Source of the DNA: Formicarius rufipectus
Taxonomy: Eukaryota > Chordata > Aves > Passeriformes > Formicariidae
DNA length: 64,000 bases
NCBI GenBank assembly: GCA_013399695.1
Contig: VXAU01002296.1
Location: 1,520,744-1,584,743 of the forward strand
Direction: 5' to 3'
Made by a program: the position numbers and the translations under genes. The notes beneath the pieces are model-generated. The model saw nothing but the letters and a program-made list of their open reading frames with translations. It did no database searches and was not told where the DNA came from. Position 1 is the stretch's first letter. Each line of letters opens with the position of its first letter. Of this stretch, positions 49,166-60,900 are shown piece by piece.

Positions 49166-50698
49166 GAGGGACATTTCATGAGAGCCATCAGCATAGGAAG
49201 GGGGGGGGATTTTGTGTTGTTTGGAGTGTTTTGGTGCCAGTTTCGTGTTTCCCAAAGCAACATACAGCAACCGATGGTGGATATACTGGCCCAAAACAGA
49301 GAATCACTTGCTCAGTTTCTTTTTAATACTGTTTCTTCTTACTGGACTACTTGCCTTTTTTTTTTTTTTAATTCCTTTCTTTTTCTGTTGTTTAGGGTTT
49401 TTTTCCCTTCCAGTCTGCATTTCAAACTAATCTTAAATGGCTATTCTTCCATGCCAGCTGCATATCATTTTGCTGGATGTTCAATTCAGAGATTGAAGTG
49501 TTGTTGGATGCCTTTTTATCTTACCCTTCATTCCTTGTGAGATAAATCCACAGTGATACTGAAGAATGACAAAAATGCTTTCCAACACTATAAAGCCATT
49601 CATTTTATTGTGGCCAAAGAGTGCAGAGCTATCACAGCAGAATGAACGTGACCAGCTGGCAGGTTTTAGCAGAATGTTCTTTTTCAATTGGATTGTCAGT
49701 TGACCTCAGCTATTTACAGTCATGGTCAGATATTGTGCACTATGAATAAATTAGTTAAGTAGACATATTACTGAACTAGTGTATGTCCTGAAAATTTAAC
49801 ACCTTATTAGGCTGTAGATGTTGACACGTAAAAGCTTTGGTCAGTACCTTTCTGTCTCCTCTCCTGGAAGTTTGCATCCAGTTGTTTCTCAACCTTTGCT
49901 AGGATTGCAGAAGCAAACTGCAGTTAAGAGATAAAACTGATCATTTTGGAAGTATTTCCCGACTGTGACTTACGACATATCCCTTAGCAAGCATTTAGGT
50001 TCTTACAGGTTTCTGGAGTATTTTTGCAAAAAGTATTAATATAAATGCATATCACAGGTATGCCAGAGATAATCCTGAGTTGCAAGAAAAATGAAGGTGT
50101 GCCAAACAAGCCACAGGAGGCCAGGAAGGAGCTGCCCTTGAGAGAAACTTTTCTCTCAGTTTTCAAAGTCTCCCTATCTGCAGAAGTCAGCCTGCCACTA
50201 GCACACAGATTGTTTTCAAGATGCTTTGCTGAGTTTAAACTTATCCATCACAAGAGATGGTTTAGAATCTTCATATTTGTGTGTCGGTTTGTTCATTTTT
50301 AGCTGAGCTGCCCCATCAGGAAGTCTTAAACAGAGGGTGTGTGTGAAAATAACCATGTTGCAAAGTGGAAGGCCTCGGTAGCAGAGCCTTTGCAACATGT
50401 TCTGATGCTGTGACCTGCAAGAGCTTTTTGCCCTCGTGATAGTACTGTGTTCAGCGATGCTCTCTGCATCCTCATTGGTTTGTGTGAAGCATTTGTAAAA
50501 GTAGTTGTGAGGCTAATCAGCTTTATTGTAAACCAAGCTGGGGCCTGAGCCTGCTCCAGCTGGAATCTCCAGCAAACCAGGTCTTGCCCTCCAGGTGTGC
50601 AAGATTTGGCCCTTGGGATGAACATGGAGCTGTCTGGTACACGTACAGCTTTTTTATTTAGCGCTGATATTTCACATATTGCTTTACCTAACGTGGGA

Positions 50699-50705
50699 GT
50701 GCCTT
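50699..50705 (+). promoter_or_regulatory. CAV1: miR-124 seed match in CAV1 3' UTR
   Basis: GTGCCTT is complementary to miR-124-3p positions 2-8. The match is exact but only 7 bases long and not followed by A. Functional pairing is inferred. Confidence 0.3.
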
Positions 50706-50743
50706 CAGTTCTATTTCTGCCAAAGCATTGCAAACTTTAGGAA

Positions 50744-50751
50744 ATGCTGCA
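50744..50751 (+). promoter_or_regulatory. CAV1: miR-103/107 8-mer site in CAV1 3' UTR
   Basis: ATGCTGCA is a full 8-mer match to the miR-103/107 seed, complementary to positions 2-8 with A opposite position 1. CAV1 is an established miR-103/107 target in mammals, where the interaction controls insulin sensitivity through caveolae. Conservation of regulation in this species is inferred. Confidence 0.5.
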
Positions 50752-50759
50752 TTTTTTAA

Positions 50760-50779
50760 GGGGAGGGGAGGGGCAGGGG
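50760..50779 (+). promoter_or_regulatory. CAV1: G-quadruplex motif in CAV1 3' UTR
   Basis: Four runs of GGGG at 50760-50763, 50765-50768, 50770-50773 and 50776-50779 are separated by loops of 1, 1 and 2 bases. This is a near-ideal parallel quadruplex on the sense strand, so it would also form in the mRNA. The purine-rich tract continues to about 50806. Confidence 0.7.
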
Positions 50780-50857
50780 AGGAGGGGAGAGGGAAGAGGG
50801 GAGAGAATGCACAAAAGAAATTATATAAATATTAACTACTATTTGCATTTAAAACAG

Positions 50858-50864
50858 ACACTGG
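50858..50864 (+). promoter_or_regulatory. CAV1: miR-199a-5p seed match in CAV1 3' UTR
   Basis: ACACTGG is complementary to positions 2-8 of miR-199a-5p, a microRNA reported to repress CAV1 in mammalian lung fibroblasts. It lies about 80 bases after the G-tract. Confidence 0.4.
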
Positions 50865-51165
50865 TATGGATATAGTTTTATGTTTTTCTATGTACATAAT
50901 GAAGAGTGTACTATTACAGATTTTTTCAGTATTAAAAACAAGATTGTAAACAAGAAATATTTTATCTTTTTATGAGGAAAATCACTCTGAAAAAAACTTC
51001 TTGATTTACAATATAAACTGTATATCCTGAAAGATGTCTGTTCACTTAGAGTTCTTAGTCCCTAATCCAAATACATTGCTGATCCAAACATTTACATTAT
51101 TGTAATATGCTTAGAGATATAACTGGCACTTTTTTTTAAAATTCTGCATGTACATTAAAGACAAC

Positions 51166-51171
51166 AATAAA
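51166..51171 (+). terminator. CAV1: CAV1 poly(A) signal
   Basis: AATAAA is followed within about 15-40 bases by GT- and T-rich sequence. This is the best cleavage/polyadenylation context in the region. A second AATAAA at 51281 is a possible alternative. Confidence 0.7.
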
Positions 51172-52844
51172 AATATGCTTAATGGTAGCTCCTGTCTGAC
51201 TTCTTTTTTTCTTGAAAGTCATGTGGACTAAATTTGTTTAAAGCTTTCTTTGTCAGTCCAGTGGAAACAGGATTTTTCCTAATAAAAACTCATTAGCCTA
51301 AGCATTTAATGTATGGAAATGGGGGAATGACAGCTTTTATTCAGGCACGCACAGACCTAACTTGTGACAGGACAGTTTGTTTGTATGGGTTTGTTGCACA
51401 ATACCTGTCGCACTGTTAAGCTAGTACACAAAAACCCAACAAAACAGGCTATTACAAATGGCCTGCAAATCTATTAACTGTATTTTAATGTTCAAATAGC
51501 AGACACCAAATAAATGCAGTAATCTTATGTTTTCCAAAAGCAGAATGGTATATTTAGCAGTAGTTAATAGGCCAGTGGTAGCAAATAGTGTGTTGGACTC
51601 TGTGAGAACATGTAAAATACTGTAGAGGTAAAAAGGGAGCTTGTAATGTGAAAGTAAACCAGATATATCTTCAGTATTCAAAAATATCTTGCTTTTTAAA
51701 AGAGCGTGCTATGTTTAGGGTTAACCATCTACAATGTCATGACTGCAACACTCTTCATGGGAGAGAGATGTAGATTCACACAATGATCACACTTCCCCTG
51801 GCACTTCGCTAACCAGCAGTCACAGGGCTGTGCTGTGGCTGGATCTCTTATCCGTGCTCCTGCCATAACACTTAGGACCCATACCACAGGTGTGATAGAC
51901 CCCAGAGTAGGATCCGGGTTTGGCTGTTAAAGGATTAGACATTAGCTGTTGGACAATGCCATCAGGCAATCTCCTGTCATGGCTGTAAATGTGGTGTAGA
52001 CAGCCTTACTCTGGTAGATACAAAAGTCAGGACCTGTGTGCTCAGGTGGGCTCAACATCTATCTATCCTCCTACTAGATAACTTTCTCTGCTGCCATTGG
52101 TCACTCTTCTCATCTTCTGGGTCACCAGTTCTCAAATTTTGCCACATAGCTTGAACTATTTTACTTGGACTACCATGAGACAATATATCAAGGAGCTGGA
52201 TGCTCCAAACCAGCTGGAGCACTCGAGAAATGAGTGTGAAATGTCTGGCTTTCTGGTTGACCCCTCTGACTGAATTTGATTGAGAACAAACTAAATACAT
52301 AATTTTAAAAAAATGTATTGGAATGAAGTTGCAACAAGATAGAATTACAAACCTTGGCTTTTAATAGTGATCGAGAATTTCCGTAGCTGTACCTAAACTA
52401 CCTTTTGACCCTCTCTTAGGTCAAATTAGAACCATTCTATGTTCACTTGTTTGCTTTCCTTGCCTTTTGTGTCTGCTGCATTCTTTTGTCTCCTTGTGTC
52501 CTGAGGAGGGGAAAAGAAGCACAGAATAAAAGCCTTTGTTAAGCTAGAACACCTTTGTTATTTTCTTTTATGTCTTACAAACTTTGATTTTTTCACTTCA
52601 TATTATCTGACACTGGGACATTGTGTGACACAGGTTATTTCTGTCTTGCTCTTCTGTAGAACTTGTAATTAAAATTTCACTTGTATAGTACAACTAGCAC
52701 ATCTTGTCTCAAAGATCCTTTTCTCTGTTATGGCCTTCTGAAGGCACAATGATAAAATGTATATTTGATAAGTATGACAAGATAAAAATGCACAGTATTC
52801 TCACTAGATATGTAACTACTTTTAATAAGTACTGTATGTATCAA

Positions 52845-53392
52845 AAACAGTGTGGCCATCAGGACTAGGGATTGTCCCTCTGAACTTGAAACTGGTGTGG
52901 TTACACCACAAGTGCTGTGTCCGTTTCTCGATCCTTCACAAGAAAGACAGTGAGGTGCTGGAGTGTGTCCAGAGAAGGGCAATGAAGCTGGTGAAGGGTC
53001 TAGAGAGAAGGTCATATGAGGGAGCTGAAGTTGTCTAACCTGGAGAAAAGGAGGCTGGGGGGGACCTTATTGCTCACTACAAATACATGAAATGAGGTTG
53101 TAGCAAGGTGGGGTTCAGCTTCTTCTCAAACAGGACCAGAGGAAATGGCCTCAGGCTGCACCAGAGGAGGTTCACGTTGGACATTTGGAAGAATTTCTCC
53201 ACTGAAGGGGTGATCAGGCACTAGAACAGGCTGTGGAGGGATGTGCTGGAGTCACCATCCCTGAAAGTGTTCAAAAAATGACTGGTCATTGTACTTAGTG
53301 CTATGGTTTAGCTGACGTGGTAGTGTTCAGTCACAAGGTTGGATTTGATGATCTTGGAAGTCTTTTCCATCCTTAACGACTCCATGATTCTA
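52845..53392 (+). mobile_element. CR1 LINE fragment, 3' end
   Basis: This is a degenerate 5'-truncated CR1 copy. Fragments of the ORF2 C-terminus are recognisable around 52950-53035 (VQRRAMKLVKGLERRSYE). They are followed by the CR1 3' region and a decayed CATGATTCT terminus near 53384-53392. It is the same subfamily as the copies at 12250 and 56951. The 5' limit is approximate. Confidence 0.88.
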
Positions 53393-55502
53393 AGGACAGC
53401 AAAAGTGGGAAGAGAGTGACTAGAGTGAATACAAGCGTGTGCCCTCTCATAGTCAAGGATTCAAGACAGAATCCACAGTCTCTACACTGAATTCCAGTTG
53501 ATAATTTGCTTTTGCTCTGAGACCCTGAATTTCTTTGGCAAATGATTGCCATTAAAACTCACTGAAAGAGTGCCCCAGTCACACCTGCATACTACAGGGA
53601 TGTAGAAATGAGGTGGTTTCCTGTGTGACATCTCCTCCTGTAGGAACTGGAGATGATAGGTGTTCTCAGGGATCACTAACAAGTGCTGGAAAATGATGCC
53701 TCTCTGAGGCTTGTAGTCTTCACATCTCACTCCTTGAGACAGAGGAGCCTTAAACTCCTTTCACAGGTGTAAACTTCAGATGCTGACCACTCAGTATGCT
53801 GACTACTATGAATCCCATTTTTATAGGACCGATTCTCCTTGTGTGTTCTGCAGGAACTAACCATGGATCCATGATGTGACATGATGATTTCCAATAGGAG
53901 CCAGGTCACCTTAAAGGCACTGTCTTAGCTAGGTGACACCATTATTGATCTAAACTCTTCAGAATCCAGATTTTTTTCTTCTGTCATGTGATTATCAGTG
54001 CAGAGGAGAATAAAGGCATTATGGTCTTCAGTTCTAGCCCTTCTACAGATAATTCTGTTTTCCAGCCTGACACACTGGCAATCTAGGCTGAAGGCTGTTC
54101 TGCAGACTGATAGCAGCTCTCAGGAGTTGTTTTGGTACCCAGGGACTAACTTAGATATAAGGCTGTCATAGCTGCAACCTTCTCAGTTGAGCATATCTCT
54201 GAACCTTTATCCAGGATATGGAGTACATCTGCAGTGCATCTAGGCACTGACAGTCTTTTCCTGGCTATTTATTCTGATGTAGAAAATGCCTTACACTAGA
54301 GGATTCACTCAGAGGAACCTTAAAGGATGAAGGGCTCTGTAGTTGTATAACTTTTTGGCAACTATCAGAATATAGGCGTTCATCTGTGGCTATTACTCAT
54401 CAAAACATTCAGCCTGTTGATCGCCAGCAGCCACAGTTCTACATGTAGCTTGCCAGACATACATGTTGCCAGAAACCCTCCTGGCAGAAAATCCCAAGTG
54501 AAAAAAAAAGATGTGAAAATTAGTTGTTGCAATAAGAAAAAAAAAAATTTCATCAAACAGAGCAGATATATTCTATACAGTGAACAAGCAGATGAGAGAT
54601 CTTGGGGGTAATCCTTTCACAGTCAGGGAACGACGCAAAGCTGTGTGCAGCAGATGCACTTCCACCTGGAAGAAATGGATGAAGATTACTGAAAGGAAAA
54701 AAGGAACAGGATGACTGTTCATACTTTCATACCTTTTATCAGTTCCTACCTATAACTTTTTGCAGGTAAATTCTGAACTGAAAGAGAATCATACAGAAAA
54801 GCAAATATGAACAATACAGTGATAGGTACCAATAGATACAGCAATAACCAAGGCATTAATGTATCATTAAGATGTGAAAACTCCTACATTTGAGTTGTCT
54901 TGAAAAGGAATCACCATAGGTATTGTCAGATAGAGTTAGGTTTAAAGGCACTGATAAGTAAGCTCAGAACTTACCTTGAATATGGTATGTATGATCAGAT
55001 TGACACAACAGGAGCCTGACTAGGCAGACAACAGACCTGGAAGTTGCTTCCCATCCTTGAGAATCACACTGGGAGGCAGGCTGGGGAATCACCCAGAGCT
55101 GCCAACAGAGTCAGACTCAGGCATGGAAATCCTCTGCAGGCAATCCCAAAGCCCAACCCAAATGTACTAGTGGGCAATGCTTACCCTGTGTTTCCTGTGA
55201 TAAGCATTTGCTGCCTTGCCAGATTATTCATATTCTTGATGTGCTGTGTCTCACTGACAGACATCTTCTGTTGCAGTCTAGATTCCTTGAAGGACAGTAA
55301 ATATCTCAAGAATAGGAACTGGCAACTAAATAGAGCATAAGTTCTTTTAGCTTTAGACAAGTGCCTTTGTTCATACTTTGTCAGCTCCTTTTAATACTCT
55401 GGCTTGTACAATATTTTATCTCTTTATTTCATGATATGTAGACTCCAAATGTTACAGACATATGTCTTCCCTTAACAAAACCAGGTGTTTTTACTCTCTG
55501 CT

Positions 55503-55513
55503 AAATAATGATT
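55503..55513 (+). repeat. Target-site duplication, left copy
   Basis: AAATAATGATT is identical to 55760-55770 and directly borders the SINE. It marks the insertion site and indicates a recent event. Confidence 0.85.
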
Positions 55514-55759
55514 GCGGCGGGCGTTGGCCGAGTGGCGTAAGTCGCCGCCTGTGGAGCCGGCTCCTCCTCTGAGGACGCTGGTTCGAATCCTGGAGGAACT
55601 CGCTGTCGCCGTCCGAGCTGCTCGGCTGTGGCAAAATGAACCTCAGGAGTAAAGGGGGTGGGGCCAGTTCCACCCACACTGTGCCTCACCTAAAAAATCC
55701 ATTGCGCAGGCTTATCCCAAAATCTTCATTTGCGAAGTCTAGCCAACAACAACAACAAC
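55514..55759 (+). mobile_element. tRNA-derived SINE with (CAA)n tail
   Basis: This is a 246-base short interspersed element. The head resembles a type II (Ser/Leu-like) tRNA with an intact internal RNA polymerase III promoter: A box TGGCCGAGTGG at 55525-55535 and B box GGTTCGAATCC at 55580-55590. A GC-rich body without tRNA homology follows, then a (CAA)n tail at about 55743-55759. Perfect 11-bp duplications flank it. A short tandem-repeat tail instead of poly(A) or the CR1 octamer points to mobilisation by an RTE-type LINE. Horizontally acquired AviRTE elements with partner SINEs are reported from several bird lineages, and this may be one. Family identity is inferred. It is not a functional tRNA gene. 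Confidence 0.88.
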
Positions 55760-55770
55760 AAATAATGATT
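55760..55770 (+). repeat. Target-site duplication, right copy
   Basis: AAATAATGATT is the exact repeat of 55503-55513 and immediately follows the CAA tail of the SINE. Confidence 0.85.
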
Positions 55771-56950
55771 AATGATTCAACTACATTTGGAAGCAGTTCT
55801 ACCATTTCACTTGTGATAAAATAGTCTAAAGAAACCTATGAAACAAAGATGCTTAGGGACAAAAAACTGGAACAGTTTTTGTTGTATTTTAGCAGAATTG
55901 GATCTTTTGGCCTGAATTTGAATGTCTTTAGAGCATCATGTCTATAGTCAAAAAAATTCCTATGTGTATCTCTAACATTCTTGGAAGTAGGACACTGAAA
56001 ATACATATTTACTCCTCTAGGTTGCAGAATTGTCTTACCAAATACCAGTACTAAGCACAGAAAGGTTAAAGCCAGCACTGTCCAGCTCTTCAGTAGAGTG
56101 AGGAAAGCCTTTCTGTTGCAGATTTCTCAAAAAACTTGGACCTTTCCATGTATCCATTTACTCCTTCTGGCCGAGAGACTAAAAATTTTACAGTTGAATC
56201 TATCCTGTTGGTGGATAGTCATCCAAAATTAATTTAAAAAAATTAATTGTCAATGACCTGTTGCATCATGGATTATTGAGGACTTACACTCAAAGCAACT
56301 CTGTTGCTGATGGCAACAAGAACTAGACTGAAATGCAGAGGGATTCCTTTTAGCACTAGCAAAAACCTCCAGTTTGAATTCTCAACACTGAACCCTAACT
56401 CTCTCAGTAAGCAATATTTGTAATTTAGAACATTAAGCCTGTATAGAGACAAGGGAAAGTACAATAAACTTGTGAAGAATTAACAATGCTGAATATTAAA
56501 GGCTCATGCTATATTTCTTTGAACTAAACCTTTTACTGAGTTTCACAGCCACCACAACTATGATACATCCTTCAGCTATTACCCTTTTGTGGTCACTACT
56601 GTCATTCCAGCTAGCCCCTCTCCCTATTGCATCCTCAGTGTTACAACACCATGACATTCAGGAATTCCTTCATTCACACAGACACATCCGTAGCTGAGGA
56701 GAATGCTTGTCCCTACCCCACTTGCTTCAAGATGCCTACAGGGAATTCACAGAGCCATGCTGCTCTGCTCAGCAGCTTCAGCTCAAGATATTTCTTTCCC
56801 TCCAAAGGCACCTCCATATTTGCTCATGGCAATTTCACAGAAGGTCTACAACTTGCAGGAGTCTGAAAGAAAGTCCTTCCTCTGTTTCTGTTCTAATTTC
56901 TGTTCTGCTTTGCCTCCATTTCAGCATGAGCTTCCAGCAGTTATGCAAAT

Positions 56951-57455
56951 AGAATCATCAAATCCAACCTTGTGACTGAACACCACCTTGTCAACTAGAC
57001 CATAGCACTAAAGTGCCATGTCCAGTCATTTCTTAAACACCTCCAGGGATGGTGACTCCATCACCTCCCTGGGCAGCCTGTTCCAATGCCTGACAACACT
57101 TTCAGTGGAGACATTCATGTCCAATGTGAATCCCTCCTTGTGCAGCTTGAGGCAATTTACTCTTATCCTGTCACTAGTTGCCTGGGAGAAGAGGCCAACT
57201 CCCACCTTGCTACAACCTCCTGTCAACTAGTTGTAGAGAATGATGTCTCTTCTGAGCCTCCTTTTCTCCAGGCTGAACAACTCCACCTCCCTCAGCCACG
57301 CCTCATATGACCTTCTCTCTAGACACTTCACCAGCTCCATAGCCCTTCTCTGAACTTGCTTCAACACCTCAGTGTCTTTCTTGTGAGGGGTCCAGAACTG
57401 GACCCAGTACTCAAGGTGCAATCTCACCAGTGCCGAGTTAAAAAGCACTCCCTAG
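56951..57455 (-). mobile_element. CR1 LINE fragment, minus strand
   Basis: Read on the minus strand this gives ORF2 C-terminal phrases such as EYWVQFWTPHKKDTEVL and VVRHWNRLPREV, then the CR1 3' region. It belongs to the same subfamily as the copies at 12250 and 52845. Its 3' end stops short: the phrase 'ggatttgatgat' runs directly into 'tct' where the sister copies have about 30 further bases, so the terminus looks deleted. Inactive. Confidence 0.88.
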
Positions 57456-59277
57456 CTCTTCTCCCTGTCCCATAATATTTCATAAGCTTCTCTTAGGTGG
57501 AACTTGCATTCTATTTTGTGTCCATTTACAAACACCCACTGGAAGAAAAAAGTTTTTATTTCTTTAAGGAAATCAGATTAAATGTGGCTAAAAACTACTA
57601 GTTAACAATTTTATTCTTCTTTGTTGAGTCCTGGTACTATGTTTCTAAATGATCATCAGATAATGACTGGTGTGATCAGGTAACAATTATGTATTAGATC
57701 CAGTTCTTTTGGTATATGATCCTATTGGACATGGCTCCAAGGGTCAAATCCAATGCAAATTTTAAATTGCTCCCCAAAAGTCTGCTGTCCAGCTGGGGTA
57801 ACAAACACCCTTATTGATAAAAGTCTGTTAAGAAATAATACTTTTATCTTAAGAAATACCAGTTTATCTGTCAAACAAGGACAGGTGAGTAGTTAAGATC
57901 CAGATGAGCGGTTGTGCTGTTCTATTTTCATGGCACACACTGTCAAATTTCATATGTGTAAACACCAAATGATTTTTTGAGGCACAATATAAATCCCTTA
58001 AGAGCTTTACAGTCAGTGACTTAATTTTGCATGAAGAATGTAACAGGTGCAAATACTTGGCGTAACGCATGTCTGAATATTTCTAAAGGCAGTTCAATGA
58101 TCTTAGAAAAGGGCATGAAATGGAATCATTCTCACAAAACAGGTTGTCTGTTTCCTGAACAAATATTGGTACACGTAACAAAAATAAAAACACTTTCATA
58201 TTGCCCTGCAGCACTGTCTATCCCAAGTCTCTTCCAAGGGCTTGTTCTCATGGTAAAGAAATAAGCTGCAGGACTCATTTTCCATAGTCAGATTGGATCA
58301 TGGTGACTCTGATATGAATTTAAACTTCGTGGTTCTCTTGTGGAAATAAGCTCTATTTATCTAATTAAAGTTAGAATCTTTTATTTTGCATTTCTTCTAT
58401 TGGTAACTATGTCATAGTTAAACACAACAAAATGCAGAAGAGAATAGTTGTAATTTAAAATATTTGACTGAAAAAATTGTATAAGACACTCCTAGTTCAA
58501 GGCTGCTAATCCATGTAGTCACCATATCTATTGTAAAAATTTCTTTGGTTTGGTTTCTAACAGAAATATTGTAGCAAGCCACAAAGTCCCATGGAGGTTG
58601 TACAGAGTAAATCATCAGCTAATAAAATATCTCCCATCCAAATGGCAATCCAGCCTGACCATAATTCTGTCTTCATCAAGTCTGGTCCTATATAATTTGC
58701 TGGGGAAACGTACCCATTTAACACTATGCAAAAGCTTTGCTAAAAACAGGCCTCGTTCATAGAAGTGTTTGACCATGATACGGTTACAGTGCTGCACTGA
58801 ATTCTGTGTTGAAGGTGAAAAGTGGGACCAGCTCAGACATCAGCTCTCTGCTGAGGGATGCCTTGCAGTTTGTGTCTCCAGGCAGCACAGAATAGCTTAG
58901 AGACGAATGGAGAACACAGAGCCTTTAAGGAAGTTAAAGCTGAGCCCAAAGGATCAGATCAAGCCCCTTGCTAGCCCCCACCCAGATCTGTGCAGTGCCT
59001 GAGGGGGTATGAGGGCACGTATTGATCAGTCCCAAGCAAGGGCTGAACACTCTCACTGTAACCTAAAAAATGGCACCAGCACGCTGATTACCCCCCATAG
59101 CGAAGTGTAGTATAATTTAGTTTGTATTTTTCTGTCTCACATGACATCAGAACCCTTCTGATGTTGTATATAATTACAAAAATGTCCCTCTGACTTCTTG
59201 TTGCTGAAAATACATGGGCTGTTTTGTTTTCAAAAAAACAACATGTTCTCTCCCTCTTGTTTGTCTATTTTTGGCAG

Positions 59278-59322
59278 GTTCTACCATGAAAACTCTGGTG
59301 ATTACTACAGCTGAAACCCCAA
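59278..59322 (+). other. Possible short orphan exon
   Basis: A pyrimidine-rich stretch and TTGGCAG acceptor at 59271-59277 precede 45 bases that end at a consensus GTAAGA donor (59323). The segment contains an ATG at 59286 opening 12 codons (MKTLVITTAETP) before the donor. It does not match the MET start peptide as I know it. Splice-like signals flanking a short segment occur by chance, so this is only a candidate. Confidence 0.15.
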
Positions 59323-60519
59323 GTAAGACTTAAGATTACACTCTCTATCCTGGAGCTTTATAAAGGTATTGAGCTTTCAGCTTTCCTCCCAGGATTAATA
59401 CTGGGTCTCTTTATGTAGTACTCCCAAGCAGAAGATGAAACACACCACGTATTTGTAACTGGTGCTAAGATCTTACTAGCAGCATCCAGAGAGTAAACTA
59501 GCACTGCAGAGGAAGATACACGGCGGCAGAAGGGGAGTAGGCACTGAAACACACCATGCAGAAGCCTGAGTAATGGGCAAAAAATGGGAGTGTAACCCTC
59601 TGACCATATTTAGTTTCCACATGTGAATCTTGGCTGGCTGAATCCTACCCCGAATGCCAGTGAAGCCTGAGAAGCTGGAAATCTTTTGCTCTGTGCATAC
59701 AAGCAGAGTCATGACTCATGCAGAAGAGAAACAATTTTCTTTTGCAAGAGGAACATTTTTCATTATTGGCCAGGAAGACACCCAAAAATAGCTGTGCTTT
59801 CTGAGTGATTCTGTCAATTCACAGCAACAATGTGGAGGTATGAAAAGCAGGAAAAGCATTTACAGTTTCAGGAATCTGCTAATATGAACTAGAAATCTTT
59901 GTTCAAAGAGAGCCAGCCAAAATCGCTATATAAGTCAACTCCTTAAAGACAATTAATTAAACAGAGAGTAACTCGGATTGTTCAATAAATTTCAAATGCC
60001 AAACAAAGAAATTAGATTAAGAACCAAATAATATTAATGCAAGATATTTAAAATGCTGTGCAATTTAATCTCTGTGAGTAGGGAGCTCAGTGTATAATCA
60101 TATTTGCACTGGGCTTTATTCTGATGCAGTACATTTTCAGCATCAAAAGTAATGAAATATTAAGCTTCTGTAGAAGACAGAGCTCTCTCAATCACAGGAA
60201 GGATGGTATTTCTTGGAAAGGAGGGACACTTCCGAGAATCCCAGATTATTGGATTCTGTTTCCAACCAAGGCTGTTGGAATTTTCCGGGTTACTTCAGTG
60301 GAAACTGAAGTAAACCAACAAAAATCCCATCCCATAGTGAGGGAGCACATCATTAAAATGTATTAGCAATCGGAGCGAAGCAAATAGGACTGATTTTAAT
60401 GCTTGCTCGTCTTCTCTCCTGATTTGCTCCAATGACCCTCTTCTTACATTTATGAATGACACTGACCTAAACCAGCTGAAAACGAGGCCTTCATCTGCCA
60501 AACTGAGCTTCCCAAGCCC

Positions 60520-60900
60520 AGCGCGTCTCCCACCGCCGCCCCGTCTCTGCCACCCGCTTTCCCCACGGCCCCACACTTCGCCCTGAGAGTGACCGCAGGG
60601 GCCGCCCGGGCAGCAAGGCAAAGCCTTTCCCTGGCAATGCCCCTTCGTTTCCCCCTTAAATCCATGGCAACGCAGTGTTTTATTTTGGGGCAGGCGGCGG
60701 GACAGTGCGCACGGCTGTGCCGAGCCGAGGCTGCCACCTCCCGGCGCTCCGGCCGCGCCGCCGCCCGCCGCGCTCCTGCCGAGCGCCCCCGGGAAATTCC
60801 AATGCTCCTGCCAAAGCCCTTCCTTCGGCTTTCGAAACACCCCGCTGCACACCTGGCAGCAGGGCTCCACTGCGCTCCCGCGAACTTACGGGAGGGGAGG
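60520..60900. promoter_or_regulatory. Orphan CpG island, candidate promoter
   Basis: This is an isolated GC- and CpG-rich block about 11 kb downstream of CAV1 in otherwise AT-rich DNA. It includes an exact NF-kappa-B consensus, GGGAAATTCC, at 60791-60800. No TATA box or coding exon is evident, and open frames on both strands (up to 191 codons) are composition artefacts. It could be the promoter and noncoding first exon of MET, a lncRNA promoter or a distal CpG-rich enhancer. I could not match it to any known first exon. Confidence 0.5.

Larger units (their letters stand above)
49166..51190 (+). other. CAV1: CAV1 3' UTR
   Basis: About 2.0 kb of non-coding sequence runs from the stop to a strong AATAAA at 51166, similar in length to mammalian CAV1 3' UTRs. 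It contains a nine-G run at 49200-49208, T-rich patches near 49354-49405, a possible early AATAAA at 49745, microRNA seed matches at 50699, 50744 and 50858 and a four-run G-tract at 50760-50779. Open frames of up to about 135 codons on either strand show no family features. Confidence 0.8.

Noticed and set aside
55514..55610. Functional tRNA gene
   Set aside because: The A and B boxes are present, but the segment is the head of a SINE with target-site duplications and a CAA tail, and the tRNA fold is degenerate.
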